Below, piece after piece: positions 1 to 8,903 of a stretch of DNA of 64,000 bases. The position numbers were made by a program, and so were the translations under genes. Source of the stretch: Streptosporangium brasiliense (GTDB taxonomy: Bacteria > Actinomycetota > Actinomycetes > Streptosporangiales > Streptosporangiaceae); contig NZ_JAUSRB010000002.1 in the NCBI RefSeq assembly GCF_030811595.1, forward strand, positions 186,001 to 250,000, in the 5' to 3' direction. The first letter of the stretch is position 1. Every line of letters begins with the position of its first letter. The notes beneath the pieces are model-generated. The model searched no databases, was not told where the DNA came from, and was given only the letters and a program-made list of their open reading frames with translations.

Positions 1-135
1 CTCGACCATGACGGAAGGACCCCACCGGCCCGGATGCGCGCCGTCACGGGCGTCGCGCGCTTCCTGGAGGCCCACGACATCGACGGCAACCGGCTGATGT
101 TCTACCAGCCGGACGACGACCAGGAGAGGAACTGA
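1..135 (+). CDS. C-terminal end of an NTF2/SnoaL-like protein (partial)
   Basis: The frame is open from the window edge to a TGA at 133-135 and gives 44 residues. The tail contains TGVARFLEAHDIDGNRLMFY, which resembles the last two beta strands of SnoaL/NTF2-like polyketide-cyclase or isomerase folds, where a strand ends in a '(V/I)xNRL(M/V)F' pattern. Its stop overlaps the start of the next gene (TGATG), so the two are probably translated together. The family call rests only on this tail and is tentative; the frame itself is well supported by the overlap. Confidence 0.5.
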   Translation, partial: LDHDGRTPPARMRAVTGVARFLEAHDIDGNRLMFYQPDDDQERN

Positions 136-899
136 TGGGCAGGCTGGACGACAGCGTCGTCATCGTCACCGGCGGGGCCAACGGCATAGGGCGGTGGTAC
201 TGCACCGCCCTCGTCCAGGAGGGCGCCCGGGTCGTCGTGTGCGACGTCGACGCCGAGGGAGCGGCCGGCTTCGCCGGCTGGCTCAACGAGCGGACCGGCT
301 CGGAACGCGCGCACCCCCTCGGCGTCGACGTGACCTCACCGGAGCAGACCGCCGGCATGGCCGCCACCGTGCTGGCCCGTTTCGGGGCCGTCGACGTGCT
401 GGTCAACAACGCCGGCAGCTACCCGCACGTGGCGTTCGAGGACATCGACCACGACGCCTGGCGGCGGGTGCTCGCCCTGAACCTCGACAGCGTGTTCCTG
501 TGCAGCCGGGCGGTGCTGCCGGTGATGCGGAAGCAGGGCCGCGGCGCGATCGTCAACGTGGCGACGAACCTCGTGTGGTCGGGACTGTCCAACATGGCCC
601 ACTACATCGCGGCCAAGTCCGGGGTGATCGGCCTGACCAAGGCACTCGCCCGCGAATACGGCGAGCACGGGATCCGGGTGAACGCCCTGGCCCCCGGGGC
701 CGTGGTCCCCGACCTCCCCGACCGGCCGCTCAGCCCCGCGGGCCGGGAGGCGGTGGACGAGATCCTGCAGTACCAGTCCGTGAAACGGCACCAGCACCCC
801 CGCGACCTCGTCGGCACCATGCTGTTCCTCTGCTCTCCGGAATCGGAGTTCATGAGCGGCCAGGTGCTCACGGTCGACGGCGGCCTGACCATGCACTGA
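135..899 (+). CDS. Short-chain dehydrogenase/reductase (SDR)
   Basis: This 254-residue classical SDR is predicted to be a cytoplasmic NAD(P)-dependent oxidoreductase acting on an alcohol or ketone. The sequence shows the Rossmann motif TGGANGIG near residue 13, the structural NNAG motif near residue 91, and the catalytic YxxxK as HYIAAKSG near residue 156. The C-terminal SGQVLTVDGGLTMH is typical of FabG-like members. The ATG overlaps the upstream stop, and a P450 gene starts 5 bases after its stop. This points to one operon in which a carbonyl step accompanies a P450 oxidation. The substrate cannot be read from sequence. Confidence 0.9.
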   Translation: MGRLDDSVVIVTGGANGIGRWYCTALVQEGARVVVCDVDAEGAAGFAGWLNERTGSERAHPLGVDVTSPEQTAGMAATVLARFGAVDVLVNNAGSYPHVAFEDIDHDAWRRVLALNLDSVFLCSRAVLPVMRKQGRGAIVNVATNLVWSGLSNMAHYIAAKSGVIGLTKALAREYGEHGIRVNALAPGAVVPDLPDRPLSPAGREAVDEILQYQSVKRHQHPRDLVGTMLFLCSPESEFMSGQVLTVDGGLTMH

Positions 900-904
900 C
901 GCCG

Positions 905-2083
905 ATGACAGCGCCCGCCTACGATCCCCGCGACCCCGGGATCCTCGCCGATCCCTACCCCGCCTACCGCGCTCTGCGGGAGCACGACCCGGTGCATCCG
1001 GTGCCGGGGGCCCGGCTGTGGTTCCTCACCCGGCACCGAGACTGCCTCACCGTATTGTGCGATCCCCGTTTCTCCGCGCGGCAGGGGCAGCGGCTACGGC
1101 AGCGCCGCACGGCGCTGCCCACCTCCATGCTGAACACCGACCCGCCCGACCACACGAGGCTGCGGCGGGCCGCGGCGCCGGCGTTCCGGCCGGGGGCGCT
1201 GCGCGAGCACGAGCGCTGGCTCGCCCCGCTGGTCGGCGCGTGGGTGCTGCGGGTGCGCGAGGCGGCGCTCGCGGGCCGGGAGACGGACCTCGCCGCCGAC
1301 TTCGCCCGCCCGCTGGCGGTCCGGGTGCTCGCCGGCTTCCTGGGCCTGCCGGAGGACGATCTCGCGGACTTCGGCGGCTGGGCCGACGCCGTCGCGGGCA
1401 ACCTCGACCCCTTCGCCGATCCGGCGCGGGACGGGGAGGCCGCGATGTCGGCGATGTGCGACCGGTTCGCCGACCACCTGTTCGCCCGGAGCACCACCCC
1501 GCGCCCGGACGCGTTCACCGTCCTCGCGCGGGGACACCTCGAAGGGCTGCTCGCCCCGGCGGAGGCGATGGCCACGGCGGGCCTCCTCGTCGTCGGCGGG
1601 GTGGAGCCGCTGGGCGACATGGTCACCAACGCCGTCGCCGCCATGCTGGCCGAGCCCGGGCGCTGGCGCGACCTGGCGGACGCCGGTGGACCGCCGGCGC
1701 GGCGGGCCGCGGAGGAGCTGCTGAGAATCGACCCGCCCATCCAGTTCACCGCCCGCACCGCCGGGGAGGACCTCGTCATCGGCGGCCGGTCGATCCGGCG
1801 GGGTGACGGCGTCGTGCCGCTGCTCGGGGCGGCCAACCGCGACGGCGCGAAATTCACCGACCCCGACCGGCTCGACCTGGGCCGCCGCGTCAACCCGCAC
1901 CTCTCCTTCGGGGCGGGTCCGCATTCCTGTCTCGGCGCACCCCTTGTCAGGCTGTTCGCGCGGCTGCTGATCGCGGCGGTCCGTGGCTGCCCGGCCGAGC
2001 CGCGGCCGGGCGGCGCGGGCCCGACCCGCCGTACGGGCGCGGTCCCCCGCGGCTACGCCTCGCTGCCGCTGCGCTGGTCATGA
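905..2083 (+). CDS. Cytochrome P450
   Basis: This 392-residue soluble bacterial P450 is a heme monooxygenase that would need a ferredoxin partner; none is seen here. The heme loop is [12 protein letters not shown] with the ligand at Cys342, and the K-helix ExxR is E271-LL-R274. ATG 905 was chosen because the protein from there starts [20 protein letters not shown], the usual P450 N-terminus; the same frame is open further upstream but only as a shadow of the SDR gene. Oddity: the I-helix reads GGVEP (residues 231-235), so the usual threonine of the acid-alcohol pair is replaced by proline. Its 3' end overlaps the open frame of the opposite-strand flavoenzyme by 31 bp. Confidence 0.95.
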   Translation: MTAPAYDPRDPGILADPYPAYRALREHDPVHPVPGARLWFLTRHRDCLTVLCDPRFSARQGQRLRQRRTALPTSMLNTDPPDHTRLRRAAAPAFRPGALREHERWLAPLVGAWVLRVREAALAGRETDLAADFARPLAVRVLAGFLGLPEDDLADFGGWADAVAGNLDPFADPARDGEAAMSAMCDRFADHLFARSTTPRPDAFTVLARGHLEGLLAPAEAMATAGLLVVGGVEPLGDMVTNAVAAMLAEPGRWRDLADAGGPPARRAAEELLRIDPPIQFTARTAGEDLVIGGRSIRRGDGVVPLLGAANRDGAKFTDPDRLDLGRRVNPHLSFGAGPHSCLGAPLVRLFARLLIAAVRGCPAEPRPGGAGPTRRTGAVPRGYASLPLRWS

Positions 2084-3306
2084 GGCCCGCCGGACAGGCC
2101 GAGCGCCACCTCGCCCGCCGCTCTCTCCCCGCTGGCCAGCGCCCCCTGGACGAGACCGCGCAGGTCAGGCCGGGCCGAGGCCTCCCCGGCGAAGAAGACG
2201 GTCCCGCCGAGCCGCTCGGCCCACACGGCCGAGGCGGCCCCGGCGCCGGCCACCGGCACGCTGTAGGCGCCGCGCGACCACCGATCGCGCCCCCAGTCCG
2301 TGACGAGCACGTCGTCCACCTCCCCCAGGCGGGGGCCGAGCGACCTGAGGAGGTCGGCCTCCCAGCCCGGCCGCCGGGCCAGCCGCGCCGAGGGTCCCTT
2401 GACGTGGCCGGCCGTGACACGCGAACCGGCTCGGCTGGTCCAGAGCCCGCCGGGTGGATCGGCCAGGAGGAGCCACGCGGAGCGGGGCGCCGGCCGGGCG
2501 GTGACCAGGACGACCGCGACGGCGTCGCAGGAGGCGAGCACGGCGGCGGCGTCGGTCTTGCGCCGAGGCAGCGGCGGGTCGAAGGCGAGGTCCCCACCGG
2601 CGGCCACCGGCGGGGGCGGGGTGAGCACGGCCGCACGCGCGCGGACCACCGCGGAGGCGGTCGCGGCCTCCACCCCGTCCGGGCCCCAGCGCAACCGCTC
2701 GACCGGGGAGTCCGTACGGATCTCCAGCCCCTCGGCCAGCGCGTGGACCAACCGGTCGAACCCCCCGACGACCACTCGCTCACCGCCCCGCCCGCGGCCG
2801 TGGTAGGTCGCCGCGGTCTCCGCCAGGTCGAGCAGCGCCGGATCCTCCCCCACCACCTGCTCCATCCAGCAGCGCGCCAGCGCGCGGGCGGGCGGGGCGA
2901 GGCCGGACAGCCCCCGGTCCACCGTGCCGGACAGCGGCCGAGAGGCGTACAGCCCCGCCTCCACCGCCCACGGCAGCGGCCGGATCCGGGCGGCGAGCGC
3001 GGCGGCCCCGCGGTGCACGCCCCCGGCCACGACCACGAGCTCGGTGCCCGTCTCCATGGGCGCGGTGCCGACCCGCGCCTCGCGGAGGAGATCGTCGAAG
3101 TCGTCGCAGCCGGCCGGGTGCACGACCTGGGCGCCCAGCTCGACCGCCTCCGCCGGATCCGGCCGGAAGGTGCGGACCCGGCCGCCGATCGCGTGCCGGG
3201 CCTCCAGCACCACGACGTCGAAGCCCCGCGCGGACAGCCGGCGGGCACAGGCCAGTCCGGCGACCCCGGCCCCGACGATCACTACGTCGGCTGTCTCGGC
3301 TGTCAC
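2053..3306 (-). CDS. FAD-dependent amine oxidase-like / NAD(P)-binding flavoprotein
   Basis: This is a 417-residue flavoprotein of the amine oxidase/protoporphyrinogen oxidase/phytoene desaturase superfamily. The N-terminus carries the dinucleotide-binding motif [17 protein letters not shown], then [12 protein letters not shown] (the GG doublet of this superfamily). Near the C-terminus is [18 protein letters not shown], the second FAD-contact motif. GTG 3306 is preferred over the TTG at 3333 because an AGGGGGG lies just upstream and the FAD motif then begins after only 6 residues. It is divergent from the putative prenyltransferase with only 29 bp between starts, and convergent with the P450. 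It probably oxidises an intermediate of the same small pathway; substrate unknown. Confidence 0.85.
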   Translation of the reverse strand: MTAETADVVIVGAGVAGLACARRLSARGFDVVVLEARHAIGGRVRTFRPDPAEAVELGAQVVHPAGCDDFDDLLREARVGTAPMETGTELVVVAGGVHRGAAALAARIRPLPWAVEAGLYASRPLSGTVDRGLSGLAPPARALARCWMEQVVGEDPALLDLAETAATYHGRGRGGERVVVGGFDRLVHALAEGLEIRTDSPVERLRWGPDGVEAATASAVVRARAAVLTPPPPVAAGGDLAFDPPLPRRKTDAAAVLASCDAVAVVLVTARPAPRSAWLLLADPPGGLWTSRAGSRVTAGHVKGPSARLARRPGWEADLLRSLGPRLGEVDDVLVTDWGRDRWSRGAYSVPVAGAGAASAVWAERLGGTVFFAGEASARPDLRGLVQGALASGERAAGEVALGLSGGPHDQRSGSEA

Positions 3307-3335
3307 AAGCGCCCCCCTGCCCCGAGGAGACAACC

Positions 3336-4325
3336 GTGGCCTCCATGGACCTCACCGCGACGGCACGGCTGGCCGCCGCGTTCGGCGACCTCGCCGTACG
3401 GCTCGGCGTCCGCGACGATGCCGGCGCCACCGCCGCCGAGCTGCTCCGGATCACCGGGGAGCCGCGCCGGCACTCCATTCTCACCGGCTCCGCCGTGCCG
3501 GTTGAGGTTTCCCTGAAACTCGGCGAGCAGGGCGCCCCCACCCTGCGCTGCGTCATCGACATGGTCGAGCATCGCGCCGATGATTGGGAGCATTCGCTGG
3601 CACATGCCCGTTCCGTCACCGGATGCTCCACCGAGGAGCAGAGCGCCTGCCTGCTGGAGCTGTTCCGGACCCACCTGACCGGCGCCCCGGCGGACCTGCC
3701 GGCCCCGCTGATGCTCGGCCTGGGCTACGGCACCGGGGGCCGCAGGCGCGGAACGGTCTACTTCAGGACCGGCTGGCTCGGCCCGGACGAGCTCGCCGCC
3801 AGGTTCCCGCTGCGGATGAAGACCCTCAGGCAGGCCGAGCACCTGCACGGCTGCCGGCTCCCCGGAGCCGTCGAGGTGATGGGCTACGACCTGGCGGGCG
3901 GTGAGCTCACGGCCTGGAAGACCTACAAATGGCTTCCCACGGACCCGGACCGCGCCTTCGGCGACCGCGCCGGGACGCATCCGGACCTGCTGCCCGCCAG
4001 GCGGCTGCACGACCTGTTCGTCACCGCGTCACGGCCGAGACCCGCCGACCGGTCACTGTTCCTGCAGCTCTCGCACGACGGGACCGGGACCCGGCAGAAG
4101 GTCTTCTTCTTCTGCGCGGCCTGGGGCTGGGACGGCCCGGAAGGGGTGGCGGAGCTGCTCGGCTCCCTGCAGCGGGCCTTCGGCCACGACCTCGGTCCGC
4201 TGCTGCGCCTGCGCGAGGCGATGGCGGCCCGCGGAGTCAGGGTGCGGCTGGGTCTGATCGCGGTCGGCGGTGACCCGCGGCGTCCTTCCCTCACGTTCTA
4301 CTTCTGGCCGACCGGGGAGGAGTAG
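3336..4325 (+). CDS. Putative ABBA/DMATS-type aromatic prenyltransferase
   Basis: This is a 329-residue soluble protein with no signal peptide. Four spaced strands carry a basic or polar residue and an aromatic alternating along the strand: [29 protein letters not shown] and LTFYFWPTG. This resembles the K-x-Y strands that line the diphosphate-binding barrel of DMATS/LynF-like prenyltransferases. The length is shorter than fungal DMATS but near that of bacterial and cyanobactin members. Start GTG 3336 has GAGGAGA seven bases upstream; ATG 3345 is an alternative. The neighbouring P450, SDR and flavoenzyme fit a prenylated-indole or aromatic pathway. The family call is pattern-based and uncertain. 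Confidence 0.5.
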   Translation: MASMDLTATARLAAAFGDLAVRLGVRDDAGATAAELLRITGEPRRHSILTGSAVPVEVSLKLGEQGAPTLRCVIDMVEHRADDWEHSLAHARSVTGCSTEEQSACLLELFRTHLTGAPADLPAPLMLGLGYGTGGRRRGTVYFRTGWLGPDELAARFPLRMKTLRQAEHLHGCRLPGAVEVMGYDLAGGELTAWKTYKWLPTDPDRAFGDRAGTHPDLLPARRLHDLFVTASRPRPADRSLFLQLSHDGTGTRQKVFFFCAAWGWDGPEGVAELLGSLQRAFGHDLGPLLRLREAMAARGVRVRLGLIAVGGDPRRPSLTFYFWPTGEE

Positions 4326-4451
4326 GCCGGACAGCGGGACCCGGAGGAGCAGGCCGGACGGTGGGACCCGGAGGAGTAGACCGGACGGCGGGACCCGGAG
4401 GAGCAGGCCGGACAGCGGGACCCGGAGGAGCAGGCCGGACGGCGGGACCGG
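4326..4451. repeat. 27-bp tandem repeat, about 4.5 units
   Basis: Immediately after the prenyltransferase stop there are four near-identical 27-bp units containing GCGGGACCCGGAGGAG, followed by a partial fifth. One unit has GTGGGACC and one ends in TAG instead of CAG. The end of the gene itself (GGGGAGGAGTAG) resembles the unit edge, so the array may have grown out of the 3' end of the gene. It lies in the convergent space before the TetR gene; no other feature was seen there. Confidence 0.85.
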
Positions 4452-4524
4452 CGCGGCCGGCCGCGGACTGTCAGCGGAACCGGTAGACGGTCGTGGAGGC
4501 GGACTCCGGGCCGGGGCCGGCGGC

Positions 4525-5136
4525 TCAGGCTTCCCGGGCCGTCGAGGCCGTACCCATGTCGTCGCCGACGATCCGCAGCGCGTCGACCAGGTCACGGCCT
4601 GACGGGGCCTGCTCCGGATCGACCAGCCACTGCACCAGCACCCCGCTCAGCATCGCCTGGTAGAGCGAGCCGACGATCCGCGCGTCCTTGTCGCCGCCCG
4701 CCTCCCCCGCCGGGGCGCCGACGTTGCGGAACATCTCGGCCAGTCCGAGGCGGGCGGCGTCCATCGAGGCGACGAGCTGCTCGCGGATCTCCGGCAGGCG
4801 GTCGATCTGGGCGATGAGCTCGAACTGGGTGACCCAGACCGGACGGTGGGTGGCGAAGGAGGCGATCACCCGGTCCCAGGTGGCCGCGAAACGCTCGGCG
4901 GGCGTGGCGCCGGGGTCGGCGTCGGCGGTCAGAGCCCGTTCGATCTCGTCGCCCCACTCCTGCATCGCCTGGAAGAGCGCCGTGTTCATCAGCGCCTCCT
5001 TGGACCTGAAGTGGTAGCCGATGGCCGCCAGGCTGACGCCGGAGGCCGCCGCGATGTCGCGTGCGGTCGTGCGGGTGTAGCCCTTCTCGTACAGGCAGCG
5101 CTTGGCTCCGGCCAGCAGATCCTCACGGTTTCCCAT
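4525..5136 (-). CDS. TetR/AcrR family transcriptional regulator
   Basis: This is a 203-residue one-component repressor. The N-terminal helix-turn-helix is clear: ARDIAAASGVSLAAIGYHFRSKEAL (residues about 26-50) is the canonical TetR recognition region, preceded by AKRCLYEKGYTRTT. The C-terminal ligand-binding half includes QWLVDPEQAPSGRDLVDALR. The ATG at 5136 is chosen because it puts the HTH at the usual distance; the frame stays open upstream but the added residues look like low-complexity shadow coding. A 12-bp perfect palindrome lies 24 bases upstream of the start and suggests autoregulation. Its target beyond itself is not evident. Confidence 0.92.
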   Translation of the reverse strand: MGNREDLLAGAKRCLYEKGYTRTTARDIAAASGVSLAAIGYHFRSKEALMNTALFQAMQEWGDEIERALTADADPGATPAERFAATWDRVIASFATHRPVWVTQFELIAQIDRLPEIREQLVASMDAARLGLAEMFRNVGAPAGEAGGDKDARIVGSLYQAMLSGVLVQWLVDPEQAPSGRDLVDALRIVGDDMGTASTAREA

Positions 5137-5159
5137 GTCCGCGAGCCTACCCAAGTCCG

Positions 5160-5171
5160 AGACGATCGTCT
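5160..5171. promoter_or_regulatory. Candidate TetR operator (12-bp palindrome)
   Basis: AGACGATCGTCT is a perfect palindrome 24-35 bases upstream of the TetR start, in the position expected for an autoregulatory operator. The rest of 5172-5418 holds no convincing gene, only GC-rich imperfect repeats such as the twice-seen CCTATCGG...GGAG. Confidence 0.45.
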
Positions 5172-5418
5172 TGGTCGTTTGTGTAAGACAGTGCCGCCGG
5201 ACGCCCGCGCGGGATGAGGGCCGGGGCCACGCCACCGGACGGCACGGCGGGGCGTGCCGCCGGGACCGGGCCGCCGCCCTACCCGACGGAGGAGCCGGCG
5301 GGCGGGGAGTCACCGTACGGACGTCACCGGGCGGAGGAGTGGCGGGCAGATCCTATCGGCCGGAGGGCGGCGGATCGGCGAGCGGAGGACCGGCGGGCGG
5401 AGGGGTGGCCGGCGGACC

Positions 5419-5670
5419 CTATCGGACGGAGAGGGAGAACCCGGCGACGACGACCTTGCGGATCGCGATCGTGAGCGCCGCCACGGCGATGGCCGTCCAC
5501 GTCTGCGCCAAGGAGAGGCGGAGCAGCCCCGCCGCGACGAGGAAGTCCAGCAGCACCGCCATCGCACCCCGAGGGCCGCCGCCGGACAGCAGGACGGCGA
5601 CCGCCGCGACCAGTCCCAGGGCGGCGACCAGGGTGGCGGCCGCGCGGACGAGCTCAGCCACCTCCGGCAC
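5419..5670 (-). CDS. Small hydrophobic membrane protein
   Basis: This is an 83-residue protein with about three hydrophobic stretches (LVAALGLVAAVAVLL, AVLLDFLVAAGLLRLSL and IAVAALTIAIRKVVVAG), so probably an inner-membrane protein. It begins with a GTG at 5670 inside the end of the DUF1622 gene, a 17-bp overlap, which suggests translational coupling. No family was recognised beyond 'partner of DUF1622'. Confidence 0.65.
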   Translation of the reverse strand: MPEVAELVRAAATLVAALGLVAAVAVLLSGGGPRGAMAVLLDFLVAAGLLRLSLAQTWTAIAVAALTIAIRKVVVAGFSLSVR

Positions 5671-6046
5671 CGGAGGCCGGACGCGGATGGGCCCCGCTCA
5701 CCGTGCGTCCCTCCCGCTCGATCTCCTTGCTCAGGAAGAAGTTCAGCGCGGTCCTGATGGCCGCGATCGCCGCCAGCTGCCCGATCTGCGTGAAGCTCGG
5801 CGAGATGGCCGTGCGCAGGATGTCGCCAGCGAGCTGGAACTCCAGACCGAGCGCGAGGAACCGCCCCAGGAACAGCCGCACGGCGATGAACCCGTCATCG
5901 TCGCGCCGCCGTACGGCGACCAGGAGGAAGCGCACGAAGGCCACGGCCGCACCGGCGAAGATGACGATCGCGCCGGCCGCCTCGACGAGACGGACGAGCA
6001 GGTCGACGACCTCCCGGAGTGTCTCCACGGGCAGAAGGTCAAGCAT
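5654..6046 (-). CDS. DUF1622 family membrane protein
   Basis: This 130-residue inner-membrane protein matches the DUF1622 pattern: a first membrane helix (AIVIFAGAAVAFVRFLLVAV), then the conserved core LFLGRFLALGLEFQLAGDILRTA and SFTQIGQLAAIAAIRTALNFFLSKEIE. The function of the family is not established. ATG 6046 (MLDLLPVETLREVV) is chosen because it puts the first helix near residue 20; the frame runs on upstream without plausible protein sequence. It is followed by and overlaps the small hydrophobic gene. Confidence 0.85.
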   Translation of the reverse strand: MLDLLPVETLREVVDLLVRLVEAAGAIVIFAGAAVAFVRFLLVAVRRRDDDGFIAVRLFLGRFLALGLEFQLAGDILRTAISPSFTQIGQLAAIAAIRTALNFFLSKEIEREGRTVSGAHPRPASGAGGG

Positions 6047-6532
6047 GTGCTGCTGGTACCCGGTGATCGCGGGCCTAAGCCGGACCGCCGACGGGACCGC
6101 CGGCTCACGGCCTGGCATCGCGGCACGTCCTGACACTGGGCGAGAACGGCGCTCACCGCGCGGTGGCCGCCCAGGCCCGCGAACCCCGCCGCCCCTTGAA
6201 AGGCGCTTCGATGCTCTGTGGCTGATGTCAGCGGCACCCGCTATGGGGTGGGGGTGACACATGGTGCCACTCACCGAGGCTCTGGCACTCCAGGACCATA
6301 GGGTCGCCCGACCGTGTGGCGGCATCGGTCGGAGTGTGCCGTGATTCGTTCCGTATCTAAGGGAATCGCGCAGCCGAACCAGGGCAAGTCGAAAAATTAG
6401 CCATGTTATCGTGTTGAATAGTTAACCCTGGTGGCGGACAGGCAGTCTCCCCTCGGCCTCATCACGGATGCCCCATGAATGGCGATCCGCAACGAGTCTG
6501 CGATCCGCGCCGCCAGGACGGAAAAGGCTTGA
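6047..6532. other. Gene-poor, AT-richer intergenic stretch
   Basis: No supported gene was found on either strand. Base composition shifts from GC-rich to more AT-rich near 6340-6430 (for example GTTATCGTGTTGAATAGTTAA), which marks the left boundary of the toxin island. Confidence 0.5.
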
Positions 6533-6771
6533 TCACTCGTTCAGTTCGGATTTTGCGCCGGAAATCGCCCAACCGATGAGCCTGTCCTCCAACCTCAATC
6601 CCAAGGTGTCGACACGATATTCGCCGTCAGGATCCTTGTGTACATGCATCATCTCCCCCTGCCCTCGGGGGCCAGGTCCCAAAATTCCACCGCCCACCCC
6701 TCGCTCCCCTCCCGCCCATCGCTCAGCACGACAGCTTCAATCAAAGATCCGCCATAATTGCAGAATCCCAT
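6533..6771 (-). pseudogene. Probable broken immunity-type small gene, or two tiny coupled ORFs
   Basis: Two short minus-strand ORFs abut. The first runs 6771-6649 (40 aa, MGFCNYGGSLIEAVV... to DLAPEGRGR). The second runs 6652-6533 (39 aa, MMHVHKDPDGEYRVDT... to SGAKSELNE). The stop of the first overlaps the start of the second (ATGA), and AGGGGGAG precedes the second. Both read like real protein, with mixed charged and aromatic residues unlike GC-shadow frames. Together they would make one protein of about 80 residues with a hydrophilic C-terminal helix. This could be a frameshifted immunity gene or a genuine two-ORF unit. No homolog was recognised. Confidence 0.4.
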
Positions 6772-6954
6772 GGAACTGCCAATTCTCCTTGCATAAGAAG
6801 TAATGATGGGTCCAGGAATAGCGGCTCACCCCGGACGCTCCGGCCGCGCCATGCGTCGTATGAGTGTCCCGCCAACTGCTTGCCGCTCCGGGTGCGGCGC
6901 CGGAGGCCCCCATGAGGATGGCCTCCTACCCCGCCGGACACACGGACCTGGAGG

Positions 6955-7371
6955 TCAGGTTCCGTTCCCTGTTCCCTGAGTTTTGTCGGGACCGTGATCC
7001 CTCCAGTCCCAGAAAGGGTCTAGACGGAACCGTTCCAGGACCCGGTCATACCTCAGGAGCTCACCGTGATTCGTATCAAGGAGCCCGTCAAGCCCCTGAA
7101 TCAATCCCGGCAGGAGCCGGCGGACACAGGGCATGTCAGGATATTCGATGAGGATTGCACTGAATTCTCCTAGCTCTTGGTGAATTTCAGCGACTTCCTC
7201 CTCCTCGAACTCGGCGATGACGTCCCCGGACAGGTCGACACCGAAAGAACATGTCTCTTGTTCCAGGCGATCGAAGAACTCCCCCTCGCTGTAGGAGCCG
7301 ACATGGCGCAGTCGGTCCACGAGCTCTCTGTGAGTATCCACATCACTCAGGAGCACGATGGTAGGTCGCAT
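6955..7371 (-). CDS. Putative immunity protein of a polymorphic toxin
   Basis: This 138-residue acidic soluble protein runs MRPTIVLLSDVDTHRELVDR..., with an acidic run EFEEEEVAEIHQE and a C-terminal DPFWDWRDHG. It starts at ATG 7371 behind AGGAGG. It lies 95 bases downstream of a truncated nuclease-like toxin tail on the same strand, the usual toxin-immunity order, and has the size and acidity of immunity proteins. No specific Imm family was recognised; the role is inferred from position. Confidence 0.6.
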   Translation of the reverse strand: MRPTIVLLSDVDTHRELVDRLRHVGSYSEGEFFDRLEQETCSFGVDLSGDVIAEFEEEEVAEIHQELGEFSAILIEYPDMPCVRRLLPGLIQGLDGLLDTNHGELLRYDRVLERFRLDPFWDWRDHGPDKTQGTGNGT

Positions 7372-7466
7372 GGCGACGCCTCCTTGTCCGTCAGGCAGCC
7401 ACCGAGGGAGATCTGAAGGCTACGGTGCCAGGACGTCCAGCAGCACATTTGTATCTCTGGTGACCA

Positions 7467-7658
7467 TTATCCCATTCTCACCTGGACCACTGCATTCTTG
7501 GTCACGACATCGAAGTCGGTAAGGACCTTCCCGCCGGACCCTATGACATCGATTCCGACTCCCTTGCTGTCCTCGTCGCGCCATCGCGATCGTGCAAGCG
7601 TTCCTCGTCGTGCGGGCCGTCGAAGCCGACCGCCACCCGGGACGAAAGGCTCACTCAT
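7467..7658 (-). pseudogene. Truncated polymorphic-toxin C-terminal fragment (restriction-endonuclease-like fold)
   Basis: The last 35 residues read KGVGIDVIGSGGKVLTDFDV followed by VTKNAVVQVRMG and then a stop. The pattern 'D-(x)DFD-x3-x-NAVVQV' resembles the core of restriction-endonuclease-fold nuclease toxins (D...QxK type), cut off just after the catalytic strand. The preceding 28 codons (from ATG 7658, overlapping the end of the repeat gene) are low-complexity Arg/Pro and look like non-coding sequence read through. It lies just upstream of an immunity-like gene. It is interpreted as a remnant of an older displaced toxin tip. Confidence 0.55.
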
Positions 7659-8604
7659 CCATATTGTCGGCGGTCTGGACGAGCCGAGCCATGGCCTCCA
7701 CCGGTAGCGCGGGGTTGGTGGCCGCCGAGAACGCGACCTGCTCGTCGGAATCGTCAAGGAGCGCCGGCATCCGGGTGACAGGCACACGGTACAGCTCGGG
7801 GTCGTAGGCGATGGCCGCGCGCTCGGCTTCGGTCAGTTCCGCACGGAGCGAGACCCTCAAGCGGATCCTCGGGTCGGGGTCGGTGGACAGCTCCTCCACC
7901 AGATCGCGGTCCAGGTGCGGGTTCTCCGCGACCAGGTGACGGCGCTCGGCGTCACTACTGCGGGCACAGCGCTCGGCCATCGCTCTGGGCAGCGGCGCCT
8001 CGCCCACGACGTGCGTCGCGTCGTCGCTCACGAGGATCTTGTCGAGCAGTCCCGGCCGCTCTCGGTAACCCTTCAGTTCGGCCGCCCGCCGTACCGACGG
8101 ATCCTTGTCGTCCAGGAGGGCCGCTCTGACAGGTGCGGGGAGCAGGTTCCAGCCGGAGCAGACCGTTCTTCGCACCTCAGCTTCCGGATCTGCCGCCAGC
8201 GTGGTCAGGATGCGAGCCGGGGTCTGCCGGTTCTGGGCCGGCTCGCACCGGATCTCGATGCACGGGTCATGGGCCAGGAGGTCGTAGGCGGCGTCGGTCA
8301 ACGGCATGGTCCGAGGTTGGAAGCGGTGCCACTGCGGATCTTCGGCCAGGGCCCGGCGCACGCGGAGAACAGGATCTCCCGCGAGCCTGGAGCGGATCCC
8401 GGCCGGGACGTGGGGGTTACCGGCGAAGCACTCCCTGACCTTGGCGTCGTGGTGACCGATGAAGGCCTCCACCACCCGCTCCGGCAGGTCGGCCCGCCAC
8501 GCCAGATACGGCAACGCGTCAGCCGTCACCTCCGGCTGGAGCATGCGGAGCATAAGACTCGCCGGCAAGGCGGGGTTGACGGCCAGACCCGACAACGTGC
8601 TCAC
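7651..8604 (-). CDS. HEAT/LRV-like repeat protein
   Basis: This 317-residue protein is built of degenerate alpha-helical repeats of about 24-30 residues. Recurring units include ALLDDKDPSVRRAAEL, LAADPEAEVRRTV, LAGDPVLRVRRALAEDP, LSTDPDPRIRLRVSL and LLDDSDEQVAFSAATNPAL. The '(D)P-x-(V/I)R' core is that of leucine-rich-repeat-variant/HEAT-like scaffolds used for protein binding. GTG 8604 was chosen because AGGAGGG precedes it; an ATG at 8643 is less likely. No signal peptide. Similar repeat proteins occur beside actinobacterial toxin loci, but the function here is unknown. Confidence 0.75.
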   Translation of the reverse strand: MSTLSGLAVNPALPASLMLRMLQPEVTADALPYLAWRADLPERVVEAFIGHHDAKVRECFAGNPHVPAGIRSRLAGDPVLRVRRALAEDPQWHRFQPRTMPLTDAAYDLLAHDPCIEIRCEPAQNRQTPARILTTLAADPEAEVRRTVCSGWNLLPAPVRAALLDDKDPSVRRAAELKGYRERPGLLDKILVSDDATHVVGEAPLPRAMAERCARSSDAERRHLVAENPHLDRDLVEELSTDPDPRIRLRVSLRAELTEAERAAIAYDPELYRVPVTRMPALLDDSDEQVAFSAATNPALPVEAMARLVQTADNMDE

Positions 8605-8903
8605 AGCCCTCCTCTCACCCCTGCGCTGGTCCGCGCTGAGCACGAACAGTATCCGGACGCCTCCGGCGTCCCGAGCAGTCGATCGTCCCTCCGAGTGGCG
8701 TCGACACGGCTGCCTCGGGCTGCCACCGGGCCGGGGCTCCGGCTCCTTCCACGCCCATCGTGAGCGGCACCATCACAATGGAAGGGGCTCATTGCTGCAC
8801 TCATGGAGAAGAGCGATGGCCCCGAAGAGCCATCGCCCCATCAGCCGTCCGCTGACGTTTTCGTCATAGCCGGCTACCAGGCCATGACGGCACGTGTGTC
8901 ACT

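Noticed and set aside
4525..5313. Longer form of the TetR protein starting at 5313
   Set aside because: The extra 59 residues are low-complexity Arg/Pro/Ala and would run through the likely promoter and operator.
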